DNA from: Granulicella sp. L60
GTDB lineage: Bacteria; Acidobacteriota; Terriglobia; Terriglobales; Acidobacteriaceae
Direction: 5' to 3'
Length of the DNA: 56,912 nucleotides
NCBI RefSeq assembly: GCF_009765825.1
Contig: NZ_LMUR01000015.1
Span: forward strand, 1-56,912
In this document: piece after piece, positions 8,651 through 18,404 of the stretch
How the letters are laid out: every line of letters begins with the position of its first letter
How positions within the stretch are numbered: the first letter of the stretch is position 1
Made by a program: the position numbers and the translations under genes
Notes under the pieces: generated by a model
The model's input: only the letters and a program-made list of their open reading frames with translations
Told to the model about the DNA's origin: nothing
Databases searched by the model: none

Positions 8651-10858
8651 TTAGTGAAGTAGAGCCCCGCGGCGCAGCTTAATCTCGCTCTGTCTGTTGT
8701 CGACGGCAGCGTATAGAAGAGTCTTCCCATCTGGACTTACGACAAAGCTAGGCGTTCCAGGGGCCATATCCTGATTGATTTGTCCAAGCTTTCTTAGTTT
8801 CCGAGTGTCTAGGTCAAAAACGAAGACATCGGTTTTTCCCGCTGAGATCGAGGACGCAAAGCAAATCCCGTGATTCACGGGAGTCCAAGCTAGGTCTGGT
8901 GTCGGGTGTACCTCCGTAAGCCGTTTCGGGCTGCTACCGTCCGTGTCAGATACCCAAACGTAGCGCTGTTCCAAGTCCTGATAGAAGAGCTGTTTCCCAT
9001 CGAGTGACTCGATACCGATATAGAAGCCAGCAGGGGCTACTACGTGGTCTTCGTTTGTCTGCAGGTCTCGTTTCCAGATCTCCGGTGCTGCACGGCGCGA
9101 TGAGTCAAAATAAATGTACCGTCCGTCGCGTGACCAGGATGGCCTCCGCAATTCGAAAGGTTGATCTTCAACAAGGATGGGATCACCACCCCCAATCGAC
9201 AGCCTGTAAATGGCTGAGTGGCCTTTGGGACGTGCATCGAACACGATGAACTTACCGTCGGGTGACCAGCGTATCGTTCCAAGCCAAGGGCCTCCGAAAT
9301 GAGTCAACTGGCGTAGATGTTGACCACGGCTATCAACCGCCCAAATCTCGGGAGAGCCCGAGCGATCAGAAACAAACGTAATCGTGTGGCCATCTGGTGA
9401 AAAGCTCGGAGAGTGATTCTGTCCGGTCGATGCGATGAGCCGTTCAGGCACACCAATCCTGTCTCCATCGAGTCGGACTTGCCACAGGTTCCAATTGTCG
9501 TGACTTTCAACAAAGGCAACAAACGCGCCATCAGGCGAGACGGATGGGTCAGCGGCAGACTCAGTAGCCGACGGTAAGAGGGATGATTCTCCCCCGTTGG
9601 CCGAGATCATCCTCAGTTGATAGGCACCATTCTCTTTAGAAGCAAAGATCAGGTGTTTTCCATCTGGAGTCCAGTCGACACCACGAAGTTCTCGAACCTC
9701 TTGAGTTAATCGTCGCAGATGGTCGCCTGTGATTTCTACAGTGTAAACATACCCCGATGCGTGGCTGAGAAAGCGCACAAAGGCGAATGTTCTGCCATCT
9801 GGAGAGGGCCGCGCATAGCAATCCTGATCCGCGCCGGTTGGTTTCGAGACGGCCTTTTGATCGCCGGTTTGAGTCGAGATGGACACAAGGCCATGTCCCG
9901 CGTCCGAAGGATCAGTTAAATAGATCTGATCCCCTTGTTTACTCCATGACAGTGTTTGGCAACTCGCTAGTCCGTTACTTATGCCCCACATATCGGGCCG
10001 CGAATCCTGCATGCGCCGAATCAATCTTTCGCGATGGGTACTTAGGTCGAGCACCATGAGTTGCGCTTCGTCTCCGGCTTGCCGAAGGAAAGCGATTTGC
10101 TTGCCGTCGGGTGACCAAGCCGGATGTATGCTCGGCCAGATATCGTGAGTGAGCCGTTGCGAATCGGGGGAGCCCATCTGTTTGAGATAAATATCGTATT
10201 GATTGGTGCCGCCATTCCAGACAAAGGCTATCGCTTTGCTGTCCGGTGAGATCGCCGGGCTGAATTGTAATCCGACTTCTGAGGAGAAGGGCGCAACTTC
10301 ATATTGATCGTCGCGCGCGCGAGCACCAGATCGATAATGAAGAACGGCGACTAGGACAGCAAGAAGGCTAACCACGGAGACGAGCAACACCCAAGGCCGC
10401 TTTGCAAACGCGGGCTTTCTGTGATCGGGCGGGAGATTCAAGGTACTAGCAGGAACTTCGACGACCTCAGTAGTATCCTGCGTGAGTGAATCAGCAGGTC
10501 GTTCTGTCGGTGCCGTTGGAACGGATAGCTCTTCAAATTGCACGCCGTAGCCACCCGTGGGCATAGTGATCCGGACCGTCTCATCTGGGTCATCACTCGC
10601 GGCATATGCTTCCAACTTGCTGCGCAAACGACGCGCTTCGCTGCGAACGACATTGTCCAATTTCGGGTCCCAGTCGGAAGGGCGCTCGAAAACGGCTACT
10701 CCAATTTGTCGTTCTCGTAAGGCGGCGGTGTCACCGTCGAGCGTCTTCTCGACGACATAGCGCAAGAACTGGACCATACGGTCCGCCCGCGCGAATTCAG
10801 CGCTGGCAGCAAGCCTTTCGACCTGGGCGCGCAATTTTGTCTGATCCAAGACTGTCAC
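8651..10858 (-). CDS. Regulator-like module, transmembrane helix and PD40/TolB-type beta propeller
   Basis: 735 residues starting at a GTG. The N-terminal module (about 5-110) shares RADRMVQFLRYVV, IGVAVFERPSDWDP, VRSEARRLRSKL and VRITMPTGGYG with the protein at 6897-8267. A transmembrane helix is near 150-168 (VLLVSVVSLLAVLVAVL). The rest contains about ten or more PD40/WD40-like blades with repeated SPDG cores (AWSPDGKQIAF, SFSPDGHTITF, RWSPDGKFIVF), predicted periplasmic and suited to ligand or protein binding. The gene is divergent from the receptor at 11503-15072. By analogy with CadC-like proteins it may sense a periplasmic signal and control that receptor, but DNA binding is not shown. 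Confidence 0.75.
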   Translation of the reverse strand: MTVLDQTKLRAQVERLAASAEFARADRMVQFLRYVVEKTLDGDTAALRERQIGVAVFERPSDWDPKLDNVVRSEARRLRSKLEAYAASDDPDETVRITMPTGGYGVQFEELSVPTAPTERPADSLTQDTTEVVEVPASTLNLPPDHRKPAFAKRPWVLLVSVVSLLAVLVAVLHYRSGARARDDQYEVAPFSSEVGLQFSPAISPDSKAIAFVWNGGTNQYDIYLKQMGSPDSQRLTHDIWPSIHPAWSPDGKQIAFLRQAGDEAQLMVLDLSTHRERLIRRMQDSRPDMWGISNGLASCQTLSWSKQGDQIYLTDPSDAGHGLVSISTQTGDQKAVSKPTGADQDCYARPSPDGRTFAFVRFLSHASGYVYTVEITGDHLRRLTQEVRELRGVDWTPDGKHLIFASKENGAYQLRMISANGGESSLLPSATESAADPSVSPDGAFVAFVESHDNWNLWQVRLDGDRIGVPERLIASTGQNHSPSFSPDGHTITFVSDRSGSPEIWAVDSRGQHLRQLTHFGGPWLGTIRWSPDGKFIVFDARPKGHSAIYRLSIGGGDPILVEDQPFELRRPSWSRDGRYIYFDSSRRAAPEIWKRDLQTNEDHVVAPAGFYIGIESLDGKQLFYQDLEQRYVWVSDTDGSSPKRLTEVHPTPDLAWTPVNHGICFASSISAGKTDVFVFDLDTRKLRKLGQINQDMAPGTPSFVVSPDGKTLLYAAVDNRQSEIKLRRGALLH

Positions 10859-11502
10859 GGAACACCAAAAATAAGGATACTCCGACAGCGTGAATATTTG
10901 ACGCTTTCAAAGGTCCCTGCCGTTATCGGATATCACAATTTTATCGCCGATAAGCTCCTTTGAACCTTCAACTCCAAGCACTTCATTTTGAATGTCCGTA
11001 CGGCGAGCGCAACACTACTCACTTCTCCAGCTTTCTGTTCCCGCGTTCGTTCTTCTGGGGTATCCACTCGAGTGAACCCCGTGCTTAGTCCCAAGATCGG
11101 TGCTCAAGCGAGGTTGCCAGATCGAGGGGAGGTTTCACACAGATGATGGCTGGGACGGTATGCGGAGACCAAGAATGCGGTTGATTGCGGGTCTTAGAGA
11201 CCTGAAGGCTGGATTTCCGGCTGCGGGAATCGTCCCCGCAATCGGATGATAGTTGCCATTCACGCACTTTTCATCTGGGTATTTCCGCTGTTGTGTGATC
11301 TTGCAAGTATTTGATATCAAACAACAACTGAGAGGTGGGAAGAGTTACCCACCCCCAAGACTTCGGGGCATTCCCACCCAGCTTCCCACTTGGAAGTGGG
11401 CCCTACGTTCAGCGATGGTTATCCGGCCCAGACATCTGAAGAAAATTCATGCTGTCATTCTTCATGAGGCCGGGCGCAGATTGCACTACTTAAGGGGTCA
11501 GT
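10859..11502. other. Divergent control region between PD40 regulator-like gene and second receptor
   Basis: 644 bases with no credible gene. Several foldable elements are visible: GCGGG/CCCCGC at about 11216-11237, GGTGGG/CCCACC (11334-11339 with 11348-11353) and the near-perfect inverted repeat CCCACTTGGAAGTGGG (11385-11400). These are candidates for operators or leader structures for the receptor, or part of a dispersed acidobacterial element. No known riboswitch consensus was recognised. Confidence 0.45.
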
Positions 11503-14500
11503 ATGCTCAACCGCTTCAAACGAATAATCAGCCTTGGCCACTCATCGGCAGCGGTTCAGCCGTCCGGATGTGGCGCGTATAGCGATATCTCAAAACTTTT
11601 CAACTCGAGGGCGATCCGCGCAAGCGGGTTGGCAGTGCTTTGGACCGCCGCGCTGCTCTTGATTTCACTTGGGACAGAAGTAACAGCTTTCGGGCAGGCG
11701 GTGTTCGGCTCGATTTCTGGAACCGTGAGGGATGCATCAGGAGCCGTGATTCCATCCGCCTCCGTGACCGTGACCGACGTACAAAAAGGGATTGCTCAAA
11801 CGGTAACGGCAGATGCGAGTGGTTTCTACCGTGTGGAGCGTCTCACTCCCGACACCTATAACGTCCGTGGCTCGGCTTCTGGATTTACCCCTTCGGAAAC
11901 GGATGGCATCACGGTCGCGGCAAACTCGGAGCCGAAGATCGACCTGGCCCTAAAGATCGGTGCCACCCAGCAGACAGTGGAGGTGAATGCGGCACCCGCT
12001 TTGCTCCAGACCAACAATGCCCAGGTCTCGGACCGCATACCGAGTCAGACGCTTCAGGATGTTCCAAGCGCCACTCGAAATTTTGCCCAATTCCAGCAAT
12101 TGACTGCGGGAACCTCCACGTCACCGTCGAGCAACGCTCTTGCTCAAAACCCACAAGGGTCGCCCTACTATTCCATCAACGGCCAGAACTTCGGCACTCA
12201 GGGTTGGACGATCGACGGCACCGACGACCGCGATCCAGTTTTGGGCATCATCGTTGTCAACCCAACGCTCGATTCCGTTCAGGATCTGCAGGTTCTCACT
12301 CAGAACTATGACGCCGAGTTCGGAGGCGGCGTGGGCGGCATGGTCACCGCTGAGACCAAGTCAGGCGGCAATCGGGTCCATGGCGATGTGTTCTTTTATC
12401 GTCACTCCGACGCACAGGAAGCCAAGAATCCATTTACCCAGTTTCAACCAAGCCCTGCAACCGGCAAATACATTCCGTCTACCGTCTTCTCGCAGTTCGG
12501 AGGTTCTATCAGCGGCCCGATCATCAAGAATCGGACGTTCTTTTTCACCGACTACCAGGGAACGCGCTCAAAATCCGGTCAGAGCCTCATCCTCTCGGTT
12601 CCGACCAATCTGGTCCGAAGCACCTGCCTTACGGCTTCTTCGGGAACTTGCAACCTAAGTGAGTATCTTGCGGGAGGCGTTCGTCAAGTCTACGATCCCA
12701 CCACGCGCGCAGCGTACACCGGCAACATCATTCCTAAGGCAAATATCGCTTCTCAGGCGGTCAATCTCCTCTCCATCTTGCCAGCTCCAAACGTCGCTGG
12801 AGCGGGCATCGCTAACAATTACGTTGCTGCCGGCTTTGGTCCGAATAACGGAGATGCTGCAGATCTTCGCATTGACGACCAGACAACTGCACGTCTCCAT
12901 AGTTTCGCGCGTTATTCCTATGTCCTTTTCAAACTCTCTGGCCAGAACGTATTTGGAGCGGCGGGCGGTCCCGGTCTCGGGGCGGGTAACTTCGCTGGAA
13001 CCGACAAAGTCCAAAATCAGAATCTCTCGTCTGGCTTTGACTACGCTCTGAACAACACCTGGGAGACGGATTTCCGCTTCGGCTTGGTCAAATATGCAGT
13101 CAACCAAAACCAAAACAGCGCCGGAAAGAATCCTGCTTCAGGCTTCGGCATTCCAGGATTGAATACCGGTTCTTCCTATACTTCCGGGCTGCCTGATTTC
13201 CTGTTCACCAACAGCACCTTGACCAATCTCGGTGCGGACATCTCATACAACGGTACGCAAATTTGCAACTGCCCTCTCAAGCAATCGGAGCAGGAGTTCG
13301 AGTTTGTAAACAACTGGTCGAAGACCGCTGGTAAACACACCATTCGATTCGGCGGAGATCTTCGGTATGCACTCAATATCCGCAACCCGAGTGATACGAA
13401 CCCGGCTGGTGTTCTGAACTTCGCTCAAACGACGACTGCTAACGCCGCTGGCAGTGGGGGCCTCGACTTGGCAACGGCGTTGCTTGGCCAGGTAAGCACC
13501 TTCTCTCGCTACGTTCTCTTCAACCCTACCGTTGTGACGGCTCAAAAGCGCTTCGCAATCTTCGCGCAAGATTCTTGGAAGATCACACCTAAGCTCAGCC
13601 TCAACTACGGTGTTCGATGGGACATGACCTTCCCCGAGACAGTCGCGGGGGCAGGCAATGGAGGTCTCAGCAACATCAACACCGGATTTGAGCAAGTCGC
13701 TGGCGTGGGCCCTTTCGGCAGCAATGCTGGTGCGCAGATGGACTACACCAACTTCGCTCCCCGCGTAGGTGCGGCATATCAGGTCAGAGAGAACACTGTC
13801 GTTCGTGGCGGCTTTGCCACCGTGTATGACAGCGAAGGTTTCTACGGAACACTTTTCGGAACGAATCTCGTTCGCAATTCACCAACACTGATCCTCCAGA
13901 GCCTGTCTCCTGCCAGTTCAACCGGCTCAGTATTCAGTCTTGCCACCGGTCCGGTTGCGCAAGCTCCGCCAGTCGTCTCGTCTGGCGGTGTGTATCCGCT
14001 GGCGAACGGCACGAGCTTTACGATTCGACCGACGAAGATTCAACTGCCGAAAGTTGACCAGTGGACGCTTGCCATCCAGCAAGCCTATCGGGACACCACC
14101 TTCGAGATTGCTTACGTTGGCAACTATGCCGAACGCGCTTATCCCGGTACTACGGATGGTTTCAATATCAATATTCCGCATTTGCCGACAACTCCGGCCG
14201 ATCTAGCGAACCAAGCAGCAAGAAGGCCTCTCTTCAATAAGTTCGATAACAATGGCGTACTCTGCTGCAACACGACCGTGTCGAGCGCCGCGCCTGCAGC
14301 CACCGAGAATTACAACGGACTTCAAACCAAAGTTGTTCAGAAATTCCACAACAACGCCACCCTACAGGCAAACTACACATGGTCAAAGGCCATGAACTTC
14401 GCTGATCCTTATTTCGTCTGGGACCAGTCGGTAAACCACTCCAGAAACGACCTGAATCGCACCAACGTCTTCAACCTGTTCGGTTCCTACGAACTGCCCT

Positions 14501-15072
14501 TCGGGAAGGGTAAGGCCTTCCTCAATAACGGCGGAGCGCTGAACTACATCGTCGGCGGATGGAGGTTGAGCGGAGATTCGACGTGGATGTCGGGTCTTCC
14601 TTTCACTCCAACTTACGCAGAGTGTGCGTCTGATCAGGACGTCGATACCAGTGGCATTGACTGCCGACCGAACGGCTCAGCAAGCGGTTTTGCCGTTGGA
14701 GGACGAGGACTGAATTCGACGATCCATTCAGTTTCGTACTTCACACCGGTCGCGCCACTGGCTAGCTCAGGCTCATCATCCGGCCCCTTTCAACGCCCTG
14801 CTTTCGGAACCTTCGGAAACATCGGAAGGAACTCTCTCGTCGGGCCGAATGAATTTCTCGCGGATGCTTCTCTGATAAAGCACTTTGCGTTGCCAGAGCA
14901 TCTCGATGGGCAATTCCAATTTCAGGCATTCAATGTATTCAACCATCCCGCACTCGCGGTGCCCGCGAACAAATGCATTGACTGCACTACCGGTACGCCA
15001 GGACAGATCACAAGCCTTGATCCAAATATAGGCATGCGACAACTTCAGTTTGCTTTCCGTATCGAGTTCTAA
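11503..15072 (+). CDS. Second Oar-like TonB-dependent receptor
   Basis: 1189 residues. The ATG at 11503 is preceded by AAGGGG at a five-base gap. After a basic N-terminal tail and an export segment (about 43-65, LWTAALLLISLGTEVTAFGQ) comes a CarboxypepD_reg domain (about 68-150, GSISGTVRDASGAVIPSAS), a plug and a large barrel ending FAFRIEF. The family imports large solutes across the outer membrane with TonB. It is divergent from the PD40 regulator-like gene and is followed on the same strand by an MBL-fold hydrolase and a trehalase, so it may import a substrate those enzymes process. It differs clearly from the receptor at 3326-6805 in the barrel, so the two are not a recent duplication. 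Confidence 0.9.
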   Translation: MLNRFKRIISLGHSSAAVQPSGCGAYSDISKLFNSRAIRASGLAVLWTAALLLISLGTEVTAFGQAVFGSISGTVRDASGAVIPSASVTVTDVQKGIAQTVTADASGFYRVERLTPDTYNVRGSASGFTPSETDGITVAANSEPKIDLALKIGATQQTVEVNAAPALLQTNNAQVSDRIPSQTLQDVPSATRNFAQFQQLTAGTSTSPSSNALAQNPQGSPYYSINGQNFGTQGWTIDGTDDRDPVLGIIVVNPTLDSVQDLQVLTQNYDAEFGGGVGGMVTAETKSGGNRVHGDVFFYRHSDAQEAKNPFTQFQPSPATGKYIPSTVFSQFGGSISGPIIKNRTFFFTDYQGTRSKSGQSLILSVPTNLVRSTCLTASSGTCNLSEYLAGGVRQVYDPTTRAAYTGNIIPKANIASQAVNLLSILPAPNVAGAGIANNYVAAGFGPNNGDAADLRIDDQTTARLHSFARYSYVLFKLSGQNVFGAAGGPGLGAGNFAGTDKVQNQNLSSGFDYALNNTWETDFRFGLVKYAVNQNQNSAGKNPASGFGIPGLNTGSSYTSGLPDFLFTNSTLTNLGADISYNGTQICNCPLKQSEQEFEFVNNWSKTAGKHTIRFGGDLRYALNIRNPSDTNPAGVLNFAQTTTANAAGSGGLDLATALLGQVSTFSRYVLFNPTVVTAQKRFAIFAQDSWKITPKLSLNYGVRWDMTFPETVAGAGNGGLSNINTGFEQVAGVGPFGSNAGAQMDYTNFAPRVGAAYQVRENTVVRGGFATVYDSEGFYGTLFGTNLVRNSPTLILQSLSPASSTGSVFSLATGPVAQAPPVVSSGGVYPLANGTSFTIRPTKIQLPKVDQWTLAIQQAYRDTTFEIAYVGNYAERAYPGTTDGFNINIPHLPTTPADLANQAARRPLFNKFDNNGVLCCNTTVSSAAPAATENYNGLQTKVVQKFHNNATLQANYTWSKAMNFADPYFVWDQSVNHSRNDLNRTNVFNLFGSYELPFGKGKAFLNNGGALNYIVGGWRLSGDSTWMSGLPFTPTYAECASDQDVDTSGIDCRPNGSASGFAVGGRGLNSTIHSVSYFTPVAPLASSGSSSGPFQRPAFGTFGNIGRNSLVGPNEFLADASLIKHFALPEHLDGQFQFQAFNVFNHPALAVPANKCIDCTTGTPGQITSLDPNIGMRQLQFAFRIEF

Positions 15073-15091
15073 CGACTGAAAGCCAATTGAT

Positions 15092-15124
15092 GGTGGCCGG
15101 GGCCTCAAGCCCTAGCCACCTTTT
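15092..15124 (+). terminator. Terminator after the second receptor
   Basis: GGTGGC (15092-15097) pairs with GCCACC (15115-15120), with an inner GGGC/GCCC pairing, and TTTT follows directly. It lies 20 bases after the receptor stop, so the MBL-fold gene may need its own promoter. Confidence 0.7.
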
Positions 15125-15198
15125 GGCTTATCTGTCCGGCATACCTTTAATTCGCCATCTAGGCCATTTAAATAACGGAAACAAGGAAACCACTCAGT

Positions 15199-16443
15199 AT
15201 GAACATCGACGATAAAGAGCAAAGCCGTATCTACACAAAGAGCAACCGCCGTGCCTTCCTGAGTACTCTTGGAGCAGTTGGACTAACGCTTTACGCCTCG
15301 AACACAAGAAGCAGCGAACTGCTGGCACAACAAATCACTGCTGGGCAATCTAACCGCTCCCCTGAAGATTCTTGGACCGTCACGCTTAGTGCGCCGGATG
15401 GCCCACACCCCCCGTTCGTTTCAAACTCGCGGCGGCTTCTCTCACCGCCCGAGCTTTTAGACGCGCCCGATGAGTGGATAGATCGATCTCTCCAGTGGAT
15501 CGACTATATTCTCCGGACTTATCCGCCAGGCCTTGTGGAGCTGCCGCCGCGTCGACCGGCTCTGTTCCGGCTGGACGAGGTACTCCACATCGAGTCTGCA
15601 CCCCGCAAGCCCCTCGTGCAGAACTTTTATCAGCAACGGCTGCAACGAGCGATCGAAGAGATTGAGCAAACCAAAGTCTCTGAGGGGATGCGGATTTGGC
15701 GGCTCTACAATCATGGCGTTCTCATTCGTACCCCAAGTACGTCGTACACTATCGATTTCGTCCCCGGCATAGGCACTGAGGGTTTCGCGCTTTCCAACGA
15801 ATGGCTGAAGCGTCTCGTGGCGCAGTCGGACGCCCACTTCATCAGCCACTGGCATCCCGATCACGCCAATCCCGATGTAGCGCGTTTGTTCATGCAGGAA
15901 CGCAAGCCTGTAGTCGCGCCTGAGAGATTATTTCCTGAGGATTCAGATCTTTCAAGCTATCTGATTGTGCCGAAGAGAGATCTTCACACAGTACATACGA
16001 TCCCGATACGGGGCGGCGCGGGGCGATTGGAAGTAGTGACCTATCCGGGGCATCAGGGGCCTCCTGTTTTGTGTAACGTGACTCTGGTGAGAACCGTTGA
16101 AGGTTTCGCTGTGCTCCACACCGGAGACCAATCTGGAGATGAGGGAGAGGGCACCGACTTCGACTGGCTTGCGCAGATCGGTCACTATCAGCAGGTGGAT
16201 GTCTTGCTAACCAACGGTTGGACCAACGATCTTCATCGCATTGTCCGGGGCGTCAATCCTTGTCTCGTCATTCCGGGGCACCAGAATGAAATGACGCATG
16301 CGGCCCCTCATCGCGAAGAATACACGCAGGATTACGAGCGAATGTTCGGCCTCCACTATCCCTTCATCGTCATGGCTTGGGGAGAAAACTATCACTATAT
16401 GAAGCCTGCCGAGCTAAAAGGCGTACTGCCCGATGAAGATTAA
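15199..16443 (+). CDS. Tat-exported metallo-beta-lactamase-fold hydrolase
   Basis: 414 residues. A Tat-type signal is present (SNRRAFLSTLGAVGLTLYA, about 15-33). The metallo-beta-lactamase zinc motif HWHPDH is at 217-222 and is followed by HTGDQ (307-311, metal-bridging Asp) and PGHQNEMTH (359-367). A leading domain of about 150 residues precedes the MBL fold. The family includes lactonases, phosphodiesterases and sulfatases, so the substrate cannot be named. Export through Tat agrees with folding around zinc in the cytoplasm. It sits between the receptor and the trehalase on the same strand, suggesting periplasmic processing of an imported compound. Confidence 0.82.
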   Translation: MNIDDKEQSRIYTKSNRRAFLSTLGAVGLTLYASNTRSSELLAQQITAGQSNRSPEDSWTVTLSAPDGPHPPFVSNSRRLLSPPELLDAPDEWIDRSLQWIDYILRTYPPGLVELPPRRPALFRLDEVLHIESAPRKPLVQNFYQQRLQRAIEEIEQTKVSEGMRIWRLYNHGVLIRTPSTSYTIDFVPGIGTEGFALSNEWLKRLVAQSDAHFISHWHPDHANPDVARLFMQERKPVVAPERLFPEDSDLSSYLIVPKRDLHTVHTIPIRGGAGRLEVVTYPGHQGPPVLCNVTLVRTVEGFAVLHTGDQSGDEGEGTDFDWLAQIGHYQQVDVLLTNGWTNDLHRIVRGVNPCLVIPGHQNEMTHAAPHREEYTQDYERMFGLHYPFIVMAWGENYHYMKPAELKGVLPDED

Positions 16444-16476
16444 AGACGATGAGAGGACTACGGCCTCTTCGCTATT

Positions 16477-16520
16477 AATAACAGGGACGGAAGGGGAAAC
16501 CATTCCGTCCCTGTTATTGC
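16477..16520 (+). terminator. Perfect 16-bp hairpin terminator after the MBL-fold gene
   Basis: The stem 16477-16492 pairs without mismatch with 16503-16518 around a 10-base loop (ggggaaacca). AT-rich ends of the stem provide the U-rich 3' side. It begins 33 bases past the MBL stop. Confidence 0.75.
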
Positions 16521-16614
16521 TATTTGCGACGCGGGTAAGCACCTAAAAGAAGCAACGTCTTTGCTCGCCTAAGAGGCAGCCATCCGCCGCTGAAACACTT
16601 GTTGGAGGTACATC

Positions 16615-18330
16615 ATGCCATATGGCTTGATTCAAAAGCGAGCACTCATAGTGATATCGCTCGCTGTCCTTAGTAGCAGCGCACTTCTCGCACAAGTTGT
16701 GCGGGCGAATCACGTAGACATTGACACCTATATTCACGAATCGTGGAAGTCGTTAGAACGTTCAACGAACGATTGTGATTCGGTCGTTGATCCTAAAGTG
16801 ACCAGCAAACCGGTGATCTACATTCCTGCGGGATCGGCAATCTCCGAAATGTTACTGGGGATGCAGAGCCGGTGCGGTGTCGAAGTACAGCATTTGCCGA
16901 AGGTGATCCGACGACTCGGCGATCTTCGACCCGAAGCAAGAATGAGACCTGGCCTGCTCTACCTGCCAAATCCCTATGTCGTGCCTGGCGGGCGTTTCAA
17001 CGAAATGTATGGCTGGGATAGCTATTTCATCATTCTGGGTCTACTCAGTGATGGACGAACTCCGACGGCGAAAGGCATGGTCGAGAATTTCTTCTTCGAA
17101 ATCGCCAACTACGGGGCAGTGCTTAATGCGAATCGAACGTACTTCCTGACTCGCTCTCAACCACCGCTCCTCAGTTCGATGATCGCGGAAGTTTACGGGA
17201 CTACCCATGACCTCAAATGGCTCGCATCGGCCTATCGGTATGCGCAATCGGACTATGCCCTTTGGACTTCGGTCGATCACCAAGCAGGTACTACAGGCTT
17301 GTCTCGCTACTTCGACTTGGGAACCGGACCTGTCCCAGAAATGGCCGATGACAGCACCTATTATCCCGACGTCATTCGCTGGATGGTAGCTCATCCTCAA
17401 CAACACGGCGACTACCTGATCGCAGCTAGCCCACATCCCGGACAAGACGAAGCCTTGCGTCTTCGGTCTGCCAGTTGTGATGTTTCGTCCTCGCGCGTCT
17501 GTTCTGAGGCCTACGCGGACGGATTCCGCCTCTCCTTCGCGTTTTACAAGGGAGATCGGGCCATGCGGGAATCGGGTTTCGACACCAGCTTTCGATTCGG
17601 TCCATTCAGCGGATCAACAGACCATTTCGCGCCTGTATGTCTTAACAGTCTTCTCTACAAATACGAGCGGGATATGGCGGCGTTTGCTTCGCTCCTTGGA
17701 AAACAGGCTGAAGCACGTCTGTGGCTGCGAAGGGCCGCAACGAGGCGGCGGGCGATAGGCCGATACTTGTGGAACCCCGACATTGGTACCTTCAGCGATT
17801 ACAACTTCGTGGACCACAGAGCATCAACGTACCGATTCGCAACCGAGTTCTATCCATTGTGGGCAGGTCTGGCAACGTCTGAGCAAGCAAAGAGAATAGC
17901 GAGTCAACTGCCAACCTTTGAACGTGAGGGAGGGCTCGCTATGAGCAATTCAGACTCCGGCACACAATGGGATTCGCCGTTCGGCTGGGCACCTGCGCAG
18001 TGGTTTGCAATCGAGGGATTGAGACGGTATGGCTTCCTTGACGCTTCAACTCGGCTCGCACAGAAGTTTCGTCACACAGTTGATACGAACTACTTGCACG
18101 ATGGAACGATCCGCGAAAAATACAACGTAGTGGATGGTTCAGCGAACATCGCAGTCTCGGCGGGATATAAGACCAACGTAATCGGCTTCGGATGGACGAA
18201 TGGCGTCTATGAAAAGTTAGCAAGATTCGTTCTTGAGACCCGGGCCTCAGACTCGCGATCTGAAAACGATACGCTCCAGGAGCAGCCTAGAGCTTCCAAG
18301 GAGTCGAAGACAAGCTTCAGTTCGCACTGA
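16615..18330 (+). CDS. Periplasmic alpha,alpha-trehalase (GH37)
   Basis: Hydrolyses trehalose to two glucose molecules. The 571-residue protein has a Sec signal peptide (about 1-31, ending ALLAQVVRA), the first GH37 signature PGGRFNEMYGWDSY at 124-137 and the second signature QWDSPFGWAP at 451-460. Asp323 in ESGFDTSFR and Glu501 in REKYNV match the catalytic acid and base positions of the family by local sequence. Length is typical of TreA-type enzymes. The start is supported by GGAGG nine bases upstream. A C-terminal Ser/Lys-rich tail of about 25 residues is extra. The strong terminator upstream suggests a separate promoter. Location beside a receptor and MBL hydrolase points to use of external trehalose or a trehalose conjugate. 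Confidence 0.92.
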   Translation: MPYGLIQKRALIVISLAVLSSSALLAQVVRANHVDIDTYIHESWKSLERSTNDCDSVVDPKVTSKPVIYIPAGSAISEMLLGMQSRCGVEVQHLPKVIRRLGDLRPEARMRPGLLYLPNPYVVPGGRFNEMYGWDSYFIILGLLSDGRTPTAKGMVENFFFEIANYGAVLNANRTYFLTRSQPPLLSSMIAEVYGTTHDLKWLASAYRYAQSDYALWTSVDHQAGTTGLSRYFDLGTGPVPEMADDSTYYPDVIRWMVAHPQQHGDYLIAASPHPGQDEALRLRSASCDVSSSRVCSEAYADGFRLSFAFYKGDRAMRESGFDTSFRFGPFSGSTDHFAPVCLNSLLYKYERDMAAFASLLGKQAEARLWLRRAATRRRAIGRYLWNPDIGTFSDYNFVDHRASTYRFATEFYPLWAGLATSEQAKRIASQLPTFEREGGLAMSNSDSGTQWDSPFGWAPAQWFAIEGLRRYGFLDASTRLAQKFRHTVDTNYLHDGTIREKYNVVDGSANIAVSAGYKTNVIGFGWTNGVYEKLARFVLETRASDSRSENDTLQEQPRASKESKTSFSSH

Positions 18331-18404
18331 TCCTGCCACGGCACGGTGTTCGTTCACCACTCGAGCAACCCTCAGAATAGCCAATGCGATTGATAGGGAG
18401 TGAT

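Noticed and set aside
10604..10893. Short plus-strand ORFs over the 5' end of the PD40 regulator-like gene
   Set aside because: Shadows in a region whose minus-strand product aligns with the module in the protein at 6897-8267.
11085..11330. Possible riboswitch or small RNA before the second receptor
   Set aside because: Local hairpins are present but neither the cobalamin nor any other riboswitch core I know could be aligned; left as an unassigned control region.
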